From NCBI GenBank assembly GCA_037127255.1, contig JBANSL010000005.1:1178001-1242000 (forward strand): DNA of 64,000 nucleotides. The letters are read 5' to 3'. The stretch comes from Persicaria tinctoria. Taxonomy: Eukaryota; Streptophyta; Magnoliopsida; Caryophyllales; Polygonaceae. The position numbers and the translations under genes are program-made. This document shows, in pieces, positions 54,801 through 64,000 of the stretch. The notes under the pieces are model-generated. The model ran no database searches. It was not told where the DNA came from and worked only from the letters and a program-made list of their open reading frames with translations. Each line of letters begins with the position of its first letter. Within the stretch, counting starts at the first letter, position 1.

Positions 54801-57800
54801 TTTGGTTATCACTTTGTAGCAGACATTGCAAAGACTGATGCCCCGGAATTGACTGATACATTCCGGCTTGCCTACTTTGGGTAGGAGGGTGATAAGGGTG
54901 TCATTAAGAGTCGTAGGGAGCCAACCAGTGAGGAAGAAACTTAAGACAAGGTCTGCAACATTTGCCCCAACAATCTCCCAGCACCGTTGAAAGAACAGAG
55001 GTTGAAAGTCGTCGATCCCGGGCGCTTTGAGGGCTCCCATAATCTTAACGGCTTTCTAGATTTCTTCCTTCAACACCGCCCTAGACACCGAATCCCAAAC
55101 AAACGCTTCCAAACAAGGAAATTCCGCCCTAGCTTGAAGATCACCACCATTGGCGGGGGGCTCGGGGTGGCATCAGCCCCCCCTATCCCGGAACAAAACA
55201 ATAGAATTTTTTTTCCAGATCGATTTTTTTGTTGTTGCAATTTTTACTAATTTTAGGGATAAAAAAAAAGTAAAGAATCACAAAGACAATTTATGTTAGG
55301 CGAGGAATTGATGATCGATATGAGTAAGTATAGGGATGGAATTCATAAGAGAGAATTTGAAGAAGGTGGGAGACGAGGAAGAAGAGCACATGCCCGCAGG
55401 ATTTGAGGTCATTTTCCCTTCACTCATTGAAACCGCCAAAAAAATGGGCATCCACCTACCAGTGTCGAACGATTCAACTGAGTTGTTCCTGCAGAATATT
55501 TATGCAAAAAGAAGGATCAAGCTCTCCAGGTTTCTATTGTTTATTTCCATTATTATTATTTTGGCGTATTATTTAATTAATTTCAACCACTCACACTATT
55601 GAAATGTAATTCACATTTGAGTCATGCCTTAAGTTTAAATGTTAGTTTGTTTTTCTGTTAGTTAACTCGATCTTGAGTAGTATCCCTGAACTGTAGTCGA
55701 AGTTGACTGTAGTTCAAGTAGTTGTGCCAGTTTATTTGTAAAGGTTGATTGATCAAGTGAGTGGGGTAGTGGTGTGTAGATGCAAAGGTAGTTACCAAAG
55801 CTTTGTAAGTACTTTTAGATGGTTTTTTCTAAAATGAATGTGTGTGTGAAAGTTGTGGAAGTTATTGGTGATTGCTCTCTGTCTTAGTTCATATATGGTG
55901 TGAGTCTGGTGTCTTTGAGTGTTCACCAGCAAGAGGTTGATCCTCAATTGTTGAAGCAACAATTGGTATCAGAGCAAACTAAGGTTTGCATTTGGGTTTC
56001 AGTTCTGGGATTGAGAGTTTGTGAGATCAAAACACACGGGAAACACAATGAGTGGAATTTTGTCTAGAAATGCAGAATTCTGGAAATGGGGAGAATGGCA
56101 ACCCTCAATTGCCAATCTTTAAGGGGATCAACTATCATTTCTGGAGCTTGAAGAGGACAACGCTCTTCAAGTATCAGGAGGTGTGGAATTTAGTTGATCA
56201 AGGCTTTGAAGACAATGGTGCAGAAGAGCCTAATCTACCACTGAGAGAGAAAAGGAAGAAAGACTCAAAGGCTTTGTTCATGATACAAAGTACTTTGGAT
56301 GATGAGATATTTCCAAGGATAGCTGCCTCAACAACATCACATGATGCCGGGGAAACATTGAAGCAGGAGTATTTGGGAGATAGGAAGGTGATTACAGTTA
56401 AGTTGCAGTCATTAAGAAGGGAATTTGAGATGTTGGTAATGTTAGATAAGGTGTATGTGCAGGTGTATCTTTCACAAGTCTCAGGAATTGTAAATCATAT
56501 GAAAGCATATGGTGAGCAGATGAGCATTGAGACACTAGTGAGTAAGGTGTTGAGAAGTCTACCCAAGAAGTTTGATCATGTGGTGGCAGCTATAGAAGAA
56601 TCAAAAGACCTATCCGTTTATAGGTTTGAGGAATTATTCATTGCAGGCTCAAGAAGAGAGGATGGGCAGAACTAGTGAGCATAAGGAAGAGAAAGTCTTT
56701 CAAGTGAAGGAAGACAATACAAGGAGCAAGAATGAGGGCTCATCAAGCAGAGATGGTCATAGAGGTGGCCACAGAGGAAGGGGAGGCTACAGAGGTAGCT
56801 CTAGAGGTCGTGGAGGTAGAGGAAATGGCAGAGGTTCACATGGTGGATCAGGGAGAGGAAATGGAAGTGATTAGAGTAGAGATCAGTGGAAAGACTCAAG
56901 TAGAAATCAAGGAAATGGGTCAAGATCTCAGAGAAGTGGTATTCAATGCTACTACTGTAAAAAATATGGGCATAAAAAGGCATATTGTTGGGAAAAACAA
57001 GAACATGAGCAGAAAAATGCCAACTATTCAAAGAGCAGTCAGAAGAAGGATAGACTCTTCATGGCATTTTCTTTGGCAACTGAAAATGCTAGTGATGTGT
57101 GGTACCTGGATAGTGGATGTTCAAATCACATGTCAAGCTCATGAGAATTATTCACTGATCTTGATGAATCTAGGAAGGGAAGAGTAAGGTTAGGAGACAA
57201 CAAAGTGTTGCAATGTGAAGAAAGATGAACTATTGTTATCAAGAGTGTACAAGGGGGAGAGAAGTCCCTGACTGATGTTCAGTATGTCCCTGGATTGGCT
57301 CATAACCTGCTGAGTGTGGGACAATTGCAAAGTAGTGGCTATTCCTTGCTCTTTGATGATGATGATGAGTGCAAAATCAGAGAGAAGAAGACTAGGCACT
57401 TAGTGATAGTGGTAGCTATGAAAAAGAATAGAATGTTTCCCTGTGATCTAGTAGCAAATGTGAACAAGGCAATGACTGCAAAGGAGGATGAAGCAACCAG
57501 GTTGTGGCACTTGAGGTATGGTCATTTGAATCTTCAGAGTTTGAAGATGCTAAGTACCAAGGCAATGGTACAGGGACTGCCTAAGATAAGGGAGCTTGAT
57601 TTGTGTGAAAGGTGTGTATATGGAAAGCAAAGTAAATGTTCTTTTGTCAATAGAGAGCCATGGAGAGCTAGAGATTGTCTAGATCTACTTCATGCAGATT
57701 TATGTGGTCCCATGCAAACAGAATCTGTTGGAGGAAGCAAATACTTATTACTCATTACTGATGATTTTAGCAGATGGAGTTGGGTCTATTTCTTGAAGAG

Positions 57801-60800
57801 TAAGGGTGAAGTATTTGAAAATTTCAGACAGTTTAAGATTCTTGTTGAGAATCAATCAGGCAAGAAGAGAGCTCACTGCTCCTTACACTCCAGAGCATGG
57901 TATTAGAAGAGAGTTCACTGCTCCTTACACTCTAGAGCAAAATGGAGTGGCTGAGAGGAAGAATAGAACGGTGGTTGAGATGGCTAGGAGCATGCTAATG
58001 ACTATAAATGTTCCAAAGAAATTCTGGTGTGAAGCAGTTGCTACTGTTGTGTATGTTTTGAATAGATCACCCACTCGAGTTGTGCTAGATAAGATACCTT
58101 TTGAGGTGTGGAGAGAAAAGAAGCCATCAGTGCAACATTTGAGAGTTTTTGGGTGTGTTGCTTAGGCATTGATCAATTTTAGAACAAAGCTTGATGACAA
58201 GGCAGAAAGGTGAGTATTTATTGGCTATGATTCTCAGTCTAAGGCATACAAGTTGTTCAATCCTGTGACAAAGAGGATTGTGATCAGTAGAAATGTCGTA
58301 TTTAATGAAGAGGATGAGTGGGATTGGATGAAGAATGAGATGGGGACTGTGACACCTAGGGTGATCACCATTGAAAGCTCATCAGAGGAGATTAATGTAA
58401 ATGATGAAGATGATATAAATGAGCTAAATACAGACTCTCCTTCAACACAGTCACCTCAAAGCAGTCCTTCCAGCAATGCAGGATCCACTTCTTTAGGTTC
58501 TTCAAGTGAGTCTCCTCCTAGAAAATTCATATCATTGGCAGATGTGTATGAGAGATGTGGATTTGCCTTGATTGCAACTGATCCTGAAAGCTTTGATGAA
58601 GCAAAGGATGGGAAATTAAAGAATGGCAAGTTACAATGAGAGAGGAGGTGAGATGCATAGAGAAAAATCAAACCTGGAAGTTAGTGGATTTGCCACAGGA
58701 GAAGAAAGCCATTGGTTTAAAGTGGGTATTTAGAACAAAATACCACACTGATGGGAGAGTGAAAAGGCAGAAGGGAAGACTGGTTGCAAAAGGTTATGCA
58801 CAACAAGAAGGTATTGACTATGAAGAAACCTTCTCACCAGTGGCAAGACTTGAGACAGTGAGGGTTGTGGTAGCCTTAGCTGCTCAGTGGAAGTTACCAA
58901 TATTCCAACTGGATGTGAAATCAGCATTTCTGAATGGAGATCGAACTGCAAGAAGAAGTTTATGTAGAGCATCCTTAAGGGTTTGTGAAGGATGGGGAAG
59001 AAAACAAGGTATATAAATTGATGAAAGCCTTGTATGGTTTAAAGCAGGCTCCAAGGGCCTGGTACAGCAGAATAGACACTTTCTTTCTTGAGAGTGGCTT
59101 TGAAAGAAGTGAGAATGAACCTACCTTGTATGTCAAAAGAAAGAGAAATGATGAGTTCATTGTGGTCTGCTTGTATGTTGATGATATCATATACTTTAGC
59201 TCCTCACCAGTGATGCTAGATGAGTTTAAAACAACCATGATGAAAGAGTTTGAGATGACATATTTGGGATTACTTCAATACTTCCTAGGCTTGGAAGTCA
59301 GGCAAGGAAAGGAAGGGACATTTCTTTGTCAAGAGAAGTATACAAAAGACTTATTGAAGAAATTCAAGATGGAAAACTGTGATGTTGCTCGTACTCCCAT
59401 GAATACAAATGAGAAGCTTCAGAGAGAGGATGGTACTCCAAGGACTGATGAAAGGTTGTACAGAAGCATGGTAGGTGGGTTGAATTATCTCTCTGCACAC
59501 ACTCAAGACCAGACATTGCTTTCAGTATGAGTGTGGTTTCGAGATATATGCATAGTCCCACTAAGCAACACATGTGAGTAGTGAAGAGAATTTTGAGGTA
59601 TGTAGCTGACACTTTGAAGTGTGGTATTTGGTATGAGAGTGTGCAAGAGTTCAGATTTCAAGGGCACGCTGACAGTGACTGGGCTGGGTGTCTAGATGAT
59701 AGAAAAAGCACTTCAGGCTCAATGTTTGGATTGGGATCAGGAGCTGTGACATGGAGTTCAAAGAAGCATGACACAGTTGCACTGTCCTCTTCAGAAGCTG
59801 AATATGTGGTTGCAGGAGCAGTAGCTAGGCAAGCCTTGTGGTTGAAGAAACTGATGCTTGATTTGGGATGCAATCACACATATGCAATTGAAGTATGGTG
59901 TGATAACAGATCAGCTATTGCAATGACAAAGAATCCAGCATTTCATACTCGAACTAAGCACATTGATGTGCAACATCACTTCATAAGACAGCTCGTGGTC
60001 AAGGAAGAGATTGTACTCAAGTTTTGTGGAACGAATGACCAAGATGCAGATTTGTTCACAAAAGCCTTGAGTGGTGCCAAGCATGAGTTCTTTATGGAGA
60101 AAATTGGGATGAGAGAAATGTGAATTAAGGGGAGGTTTTGAAATGTAATTCACATTTGAGTCATGTCTAAGTTTAAATTTTAGTTTGTTTTTCTGTTAGT
60201 TAACTCGATCTCAAGTAGTGTCCCTGAATTGTAGTCGAAGTCGAGTGCAGTTCAAGCAGCTGTGTCAGTTTATTTATAAAGGTTGATTGATCAAGTTAGT
60301 GGGGTAGTGGTGTGTAGATGCAAAGGCAGTTACCAAAGCTTTGTAAGTACTTTTATATGGTTTTTTTCTGAAATGAATGTGTGTGTGCAAGTTGTGGAAG
60401 TTATTGTTGATTTCTCTCTCTCTGAGTTCATGTATGGTGGGAGTCTGGTGTCTTTTAGTGTTCACCAGCAAGAGGTTTGATCTATGAAGTTATATGATGG
60501 TGCATTATAAACATACTTTTTCTCTTGTTGCTAAGTTTGCAACTGTGAGAATTTTGATTGTTGTAGCTACCATTAAAGATTGGCCATTGTATCAGTTTGA
60601 TGTGAACAATGCATTCTTACATGGTCAACTTGAAGAAGAAGTGTATATGATCCCTCCTGAGGGATATCCATTGGCTCATAAAGGTCAAGTTTGTAAGTTA
60701 AAGAGATCTCTTTATGGTCTCAAGCAAGCTTCTAGACAGTGGAACACAGAGTTGTGCAGATTTCTAGTGAAATTGGGATTTGTCCAATCTTGTGAAGATT

Positions 60801-63800
60801 ATTCCTTATTCATCAAACATGTTTCCTCTGGCATTGTGGTTGCACTTGTATATGTTGATGACTTACTGATTACAGGTGATGATGAATCAGTTATTAAATC
60901 TACCAAGGAAGCTTTACATAAAGCCTTTACCATCAAGGATCTTGGCAAGGCTAGATACTTCCTTGGTCTAGAGATAATGCATGACAGAAAGGGCACATTG
61001 CTACATCAAAGGAAGTACATCCTAGACATTGTGGAGGACTGCAACATGTTAGATTGTAAGCCTGCACATTTCCCTTTACCACGTGGTCTGAAATTGTCCA
61101 CTGATTCAGGCTTAGTTTTACCTGATCCTGAAAAGTATAGAAGAATTGTTGGAAGACTGTTCTTCCTCAATTTATCTAGACCTGACATATCATATGCAAT
61201 ACAGCATCTCAGCCAGTTCATGGTTGAACCAAGACAGCCTCATTATGATGCTGCTTTACATGTGATCAGGTATTTGAATGGCACTCTATCAGTTGGTTTA
61301 CACTATGCCAGAGACTCATTGCCTATCTTGACTGCTTACTGTGATGCTGATTGGGTTGCATGACAGTTCAATGCTAAGACTCTCACAGGCTATTGTGTGT
61401 TCATTGGTAAATCTCTAGTCTCATGGAAAACTAAGAAGCAAGTGACAGTTTCTAAATCCTCAGCTGAAGTAGAATACAGAAGCATGTCTACTTCTACTAG
61501 TGAGCTAGTATGGGTTGAAGGTGTCTTACAAAGATTACATGTACCCATTCCTATGCATATCCCTCTCTATTGTGACAATAAATCTGTCATTCACATTGCT
61601 GAAAATCCAGTTTTCCATGAAAGAACAAAGCATCTCAGAATTGATTGTCATTATGTTAGAGAAAAGTTGCAGGAGGGCTTTGTCTTGCCTCAACATGTTC
61701 CAACTGGTGTGCAAATAGCAGATGTTTTGACAAAGCCTCTTGGAGAGAAGCAACACATTTTTCTCTCACTCGAGTTGGGACTTGTTGGCTTCATATCAAG
61801 CCCAACTTGAGGGGGGGATATAAAGTTATATGATGGTGCATCATGTGTTTGATGCATTGCCAGCCAGAAAATAAGGCCTTGATCAAAGTCAGGACCACAA
61901 GGCATTGATCACAGCCAGGACCACCTTATTTTAGCTGCATTTCATTTCATTTCACCAGCATTTCCTTATGTCATTACAAATGTTGCTCTACTTTGTTTGG
62001 TAGTGTAATAAGGGCTTGTCCCATTCGTTTTCATCATGTGCAAGGCACATGTACATATATATTTCAGTGCTGCCTCATACCCTTTCTAGTAGGGTTTTGG
62101 GGATTGCAGCCGCCTCAAATGAAAGACATTCATTATCCTTTATGAATTTGTCCTATGTCATTTGTGATTTTAGATGATATGTGATCATTCTTTGCTTGCT
62201 GCTGCACTTTGATCTTATATTTTCATATGATCCTCAATTGTTGCTTCAACACACACTTATAACAAGATTATATATACAGGATACCAAAGGAGATAATGCA
62301 TATAAAGCCAACAACATTATTGCTTAGCCTAGAAGGAATGGACACTGAATGTTTGGATTGGGAGCAGCTTTTGAAATTACAAAGCAAAAATGGGTCTTTT
62401 TTGTTCTCCCCTTCCTCCACTGCCTTTTCTTTTATTCATACAAAGGACCTCAACTCCTTCGCCTACTTACATTCTCTTGTTCGCCAATTCAATGGAGGAG
62501 GTAATTACTAAAGATATTTACCAATTGAATTCTTCGATTGATCGATAGAGGTATTTGATCATTAACTGCGGGTGTTTCTACAAGTAGTTCCCTTTAATTA
62601 CCCTATCGACATGCTCGAGCGCATTTGGGCCGTTGATCGACTTCAACGACTTGGGATCAGTCGATTTTTCGAGGCCGAGATTACAACTTGCTTGGATTAT
62701 GTTTATAGGTATTTCAGTTATATATTTGACCTGCTTTTTTGTTGTTGTTGTTATCATTTATATATAATTGGATGCTTATTTACTAAGTAATAATTCATTG
62801 ACATCAGGTATTGGACTGAAAATGGAATATATTCGGGAAGGGAATCGGAGGTACCAGACCTTGATGACACTTGCATGGGCTTCAGGCTACTTAGGTTGCG
62901 CGGCTATCGTGTTTCCCCCGGTAATCTTCACAGATTTTCTATTGCCAATTGGTTTTAGGATTGTGTATAAATTAATTGGTGGAATTGGAAACAGACGTGT
63001 TGGCACATTTTAAGAAAGATGGAAAGTTCTTCTGCTTTGTTGGGCAATCAACCGAGGGAGCAACTGTTATGTTCAACCTCTATAGAGCTTCTCAGGTGCT
63101 ATTCCCCGGCGAAACCATTCTGGAGGAAGCTAAGGAGTTTTCTTCAAACTACTTGCGAAACAAACGAGCTTCGAACCAAATCTTTGACAAGTGGGTCATT
63201 CCTAAGGACCTTCCCGGTGAGGTATGTTCTTACGACGACATCTATAGCCAAGTCATAAAATTGATTGACCCTATTCACAAGTATATGATTGATTGATAGG
63301 TGGCATATGCATTGGACTTGCCCTGGTATGCTAGCTTACCTCATATCGAATCAAGGTTTTACATTGACCAATATGGCGGTGAAGACGATGTTTGGATCGG
63401 AAAAACCCTTTACAGGTCATTTTCGTACTACATTAATATTGGAACTGAGTTCAATTCATGTTTTCTCAATCAATGGCATCTCATTGTACATATATATACT
63501 ATATAGGATGCCGAATGTAAGCAACAACACATACCTTGAGCTTGCGAAACTAGACTACAATGCTTGCCGGTCAGTTCACTTGCAAGATTGGCAAAATGTC
63601 AAAAGGTGGTATATAGATTATAATGTCGGCGAGTTTGGCTTAAGACGTAGCGAACTGCTCCAAATATACTTTGTAGCAGCAGCGAGCATCTTCGAGCCCG
63701 AGAGATCGAACGAGAGGTTAGCCTGGGCCAAGACTTGGGCCATGACCACTGCCATCGCAACATATTTCAGAAGGCACGGCTGGGATTCCTACGAGCAAAG

Positions 63801-64000
63801 GAGAGTATTTGTAGATCAATTTCTGAACTGCAACATCAAATGGTAATATATACAAGGTCACAAGTATAGTCAACGATGTTTCATATGAATTTCGCATTCA
63901 TGTTTCGTGTCGTCTCATCTGTATATGTTTCGGAGAAATACAGGAGAGGGCAGGGGCTGGTGGATCTGCTTCGGTGCACCCTGAACCAGCTCTCCGTTGA
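47343..64000 (+). CDS. Class II diterpene synthase (CPS-like, TPS-c), 3' end outside window
   Basis: Ten exons join in phase: 47343-47430, 48417-48836, 55334-55529, 62280-62500, 62585-62708, 62808-62920, 62995-63221, 63300-63415, 63507-63842 and 63944-64000. This gives 632 codons with no stop; the family is usually about 780-820 residues. The short Pro-rich start ([15 protein letters not shown]) is a presumed plastid transit peptide. Motifs: SPYDTAW near residue 75, QMEDGSW near 112, and the class II DXDD motif as DLDD at 367-370. Such enzymes protonate and cyclise geranylgeranyl diphosphate in plastids, feeding a class I synthase. The ent-CPS His (LHS) is Leu250 and its Asn (PNV) aligns with Phe312. 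Arg321 replaces the gibberellin-type His. I infer a specialised, non-gibberellin product. Exon 2 uses the acceptor GACAG at 48416; the upstream AG would give a stop. Confidence 0.88.
47460..47765. repeat. Transposon-like repeat in intron 1
   Basis: Starts near GACGGATTTAGACGGGGGC and shares ATCGATAGCTTCGTTTTGAT, CCGA-AAACGAGTAAAAAGTT and AGAGCTTCGAAAC with the element at 41770-42335. The ends are not resolved. Confidence 0.45.
49251..49532 (+). mobile_element. Small Helitron-like element in intron 2
   Basis: Begins TCTATATTTATATACTATAG after an A and ends with the palindrome GCGCCATGGCGC (49507-49518), then 10 nt and CTAG followed by T. A hairpin before CTRR-T and insertion between A and T are Helitron hallmarks. 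At 282 bp it is non-autonomous. Confidence 0.6.
49677..51430 (-). pseudogene. LINE ORF2 C-terminal part: RT end, zf-RVT, RNase H
   Basis: 51430-51056 has [20 protein letters not shown], the thumb region. 50784-50389 has the zinc-finger pattern [18 protein letters not shown] after [17 protein letters not shown]. 50235-49677 has [20 protein letters not shown], the RVT_3 RNase H start with its first catalytic Asp, then [20 protein letters not shown] in another frame. Several frameshifts separate them. Confidence 0.75.
51454..52127 (+). mobile_element. Solo LTR (674 bp) within the LINE
   Basis: Begins TGTTGGGCTAGAAATC, ends TTGGCCTAACA, and is flanked by the 5-bp duplication CAAAC (51449-51453, 52128-52132). 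No internal domain or partner LTR is present. The LINE reading resumes on both sides. A solo LTR arises by recombination between the two LTRs of a full element. Confidence 0.8.
52274..52745 (-). pseudogene. LINE reverse transcriptase catalytic region
   Basis: The minus strand encodes [19 protein letters not shown] (motif A) near 52735, then [19 protein letters not shown] (motif B) and [13 protein letters not shown], where the F/YADD motif C reads F-V-D-N. Loss of the second Asp and a stop near 52578 mean no activity. Confidence 0.8.
52749..54653 (-). mobile_element. LTR-type insertion with GATATC palindrome array (1.9 kb)
   Basis: Ends TGTTGTAGGAGG and TAGTGGACATCA, flanked by TCCAG (52744-52748, 54654-54658). 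Removing it restores the LINE RT frame ([16 protein letters not shown]). No coding domain is visible. On the minus strand a TATA-like CTTATAAATAAAGCC lies near 53735. The simplest reading is a long solo LTR from a Gypsy-type element. Its unusual content is about 15 copies of TCGATATCGAGTA-like palindromes. Confidence 0.6.
54702..55160 (-). pseudogene. LINE reverse transcriptase N-terminal region
   Basis: Reads [20 protein letters not shown], then [20 protein letters not shown] and [20 protein letters not shown], the fingers region of plant L1 RT. One stop (EEI*KAV) lies upstream near 55064. Sequence before about 55165 no longer matches, marking the 5' truncation. Confidence 0.8.
55334..55529 (+). 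CDS. Plus-strand diterpene synthase: exon 3
   Basis: Starts after GTATAG with the phase left by exon 2 and encodes [39 protein letters not shown] and [13 protein letters not shown]. It ends at CTCTCCAG before GTTTCT. It is 196 nt, one more than the pseudogene copy, which has lost a base near its end. Confidence 0.85.
55597..55961 (+). repeat. 5' LTR of the intron 3 Copia element (365 bp)
   Basis: From TATTGAAATGTAATTC to TTGTTGAAGCAACA. Compared with the 3' copy there are single-base changes and small indels (for example CATGCCTTAAG versus CATGTCTAAG), so the insertion is not recent. Confidence 0.75.
56052..57190 (+). pseudogene. Copia Gag and protease remnant (intron 3 element)
   Basis: The first frame (56052-56675) holds the UBN2-type Gag domain ([15 protein letters not shown], later [20 protein letters not shown]). 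The next frame has a Gly/Arg-rich linker, a stop at 56872, then zinc knuckle [14 protein letters not shown] near 56950 and protease [11 protein letters not shown] with intact D-S-G near 57105. A stop follows within MSSS*ELF. It is non-functional. Confidence 0.8.
57190..58640 (+). pseudogene. Copia integrase remnant (intron 3 element)
   Basis: 57295-57906 has the integrase zinc-binding region ([24 protein letters not shown]) and core start ([26 protein letters not shown]). A deletion and a short duplication (AGAGAG...CACTGCTCCTTACACTC twice near 57870 and 57915) break it. It resumes at [20 protein letters not shown] and ends with [15 protein letters not shown] near 58300. Stops occur near 58165 and 58212. 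Confidence 0.8.
58636..59530 (+). pseudogene. Copia reverse transcriptase remnant (intron 3 element)
   Basis: 58636-58940 has [30 protein letters not shown] and [12 protein letters not shown] 1-nt shift follows near 58943. 58985-59530 continues [20 protein letters not shown], then the catalytic [11 protein letters not shown]. It ends at a stop at 59528. Confidence 0.85.
59531..60123 (+). pseudogene. Copia RNase H remnant (intron 3 element)
   Basis: Contains [57 protein letters not shown] and [10 protein letters not shown], the full RNase H domain, open from about 59581 and closing with TGA at 60121-60123, just before the polypurine tract. Confidence 0.85.
60494..61810 (+). pseudogene. Copia RT and RNase H of the nested element
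   Basis: 60494-61363 is open and encodes RT from [20 protein letters not shown] through [30 protein letters not shown] and the catalytic [12 protein letters not shown], to CDADWVA, where a TGA interrupts. 61397-61810 encodes the rest of RNase H, with [20 protein letters not shown] and [16 protein letters not shown]. The start lacks the usual upstream half of motif 1, matching the 5' deletion. Confidence 0.85.
61819..62227 (+). repeat. 3' LTR of the nested Copia element (409 bp)
   Basis: Follows the purine tract GAGGGGGGGA and starts TATAAAGTTATATGATGGTG. The 5' remnant at 60483-60505 differs by one base (TATGAAG). Confidence 0.75.
62280..64000 (+). CDS. Plus-strand diterpene synthase: exons 4 to 10 (partial)
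   Basis: Exons 62280-62500, 62585-62708, 62808-62920, 62995-63221, 63300-63415, 63507-63842 and 63944-64000 have compact introns (78-101 bp). Key residues: [10 protein letters not shown] (Leu for the ent-CPS catalytic His), [20 protein letters not shown] (Phe for Asn, Arg for His), [13 protein letters not shown] (DXDD acid), [19 protein letters not shown], and [20 protein letters not shown]. The final exon is cut by the window end, so the remaining roughly 150 C-terminal residues, including the CSPETIN region, are not seen. Confidence 0.88.

Larger units (their letters stand above)
49560..55165 (-). mobile_element. 5'-truncated LINE (L1-type) in intron 2
   Basis: Minus-strand pieces follow the order of plant L1 ORF2: reverse transcriptase start (55040-54702), catalytic RT (52745-52274), RT end (51430-51056), zf-RVT zinc finger (50784-50389) and RNase H (50235-49677). 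Endonuclease and ORF1 are missing, so it is 5'-truncated. Two LTR insertions (51454-52127, 52749-54653) split it. Stops and shifts show it is inactive. Confidence 0.8.
60483..62227 (+). mobile_element. Nested, 5'-deleted Copia element
   Basis: Inserted in the 3' LTR of the older Copia element with a 5-bp duplication TGATC (60478-60482, 62228-62232). Ends are TATGAAGTTATATG and TATTTTCATA, so TATGAA/TTCATA rather than TG...CA. The 3' LTR is 61819-62227. At the 5' end only the first 23 bp of the LTR (60483-60505) remain, joined directly to reverse transcriptase, so most of the 5' LTR, gag, protease and integrase are deleted. Confidence 0.8.
55597..62251 (+). mobile_element. Full-length but decayed Copia element in intron 3
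   Basis: The 5' LTR is 55597-55961, the primer site TGGTATCAGAGC is at 55964, and the polypurine tract AATTAAGGGGAGG ends at 60135. The 3' LTR runs 60136-60482 and resumes at 62233-62251 after a nested element. A 5-bp duplication CACAC is present (55592-55596, 62252-62256) if the LTR starts with T(A/T)TTGAAATG. Gag, protease, integrase, RT and RNase H are all recognisable in order, with several frameshifts and stops. Without the nested insertion and its duplicated target it is about 4.9 kb. Confidence 0.85.

Noticed and set aside
1..64000. CRISPR arrays, operons, ribosome binding sites and rho-independent terminators
   Set aside because: Spliced plant genes and plant transposons fill the window; the tandem repeats have no regular unique spacers, and bacterial signals do not apply.

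Overview
This is nuclear DNA from a flowering plant, most likely Lamiales and probably Lamiaceae. The evidence is spliced multi-exon genes, plant Copia, Gypsy, LINE, CACTA, Helitron and MITE repeats, and two copies of a plant class II diterpene synthase (copalyl diphosphate synthase-like, TPS-c). The window is a head-to-head pair of these genes, enlarged many-fold by nested transposons.

Layout: 1-8.1 kb is the 3' flank of the first gene. It holds a degenerate CACTA piece inside a Copia remnant (RNase H plus a 1 kb LTR) and a repeat-flanked segment carrying scraps of SCARECROW and CLASP genes. 8.1-28.6 kb (minus strand) is a diterpene synthase pseudogene of about 12 exons. It is broken by a 266-bp LTR-like insertion in exon 2, small indels, loss of exon 4, a 2.7-kb gag-only LTR retrotransposon in exon 5, a 6.0-kb CACTA element in intron 7 and a 6.1-kb CACTA element in exon 11. 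Both CACTA elements are packed with host-gene fragments: TRF-like telomere-binding protein, STRUBBELIG-type kinase, P4-ATPase, SAC phosphatase and an RBP45-type RRM in one; serine carboxypeptidase, FtsZ and a SAM methyltransferase in the other. 28.7-31.1 kb is a second, internally deleted relative of the gag-only element, just upstream of the pseudogene's first exon. 31.3-47.2 kb is intergenic: a Copia element broken by a CACTA element with a Ptta/En/Spm-type protein, another Copia remnant, a Gypsy-like non-autonomous element, MITEs and tandem repeats.

47.3 kb to the window end (plus strand) is the second diterpene synthase. Ten exons can be joined with consistent phase into an open frame of 632 codons that runs off the window. 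The SPYDTAW, QMEDGSW and DLDD motifs are present. The catalytic His/Asn pair of ent-CPS is replaced by Leu/Phe, and a His-to-Arg change associated with specialised metabolism is present. Introns 2 and 3 have grown to about 6.5 and 6.7 kb, by a LINE, a Helitron-like element and two solo LTRs, and by two nested Copia elements, respectively.

The most notable observations are: (i) a young gag-only (TR-GAG-like) retrotransposon family whose LTRs carry an array of perfect heat-shock elements, one copy placed directly upstream of a diterpene synthase exon 1 in the same orientation; (ii) two CACTA elements that each captured several unrelated genes; (iii) an apparently intact specialised-metabolism diterpene cyclase beside its heavily transposon-disrupted inverted duplicate. 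All calls come from reading the sequence; no database search was run.
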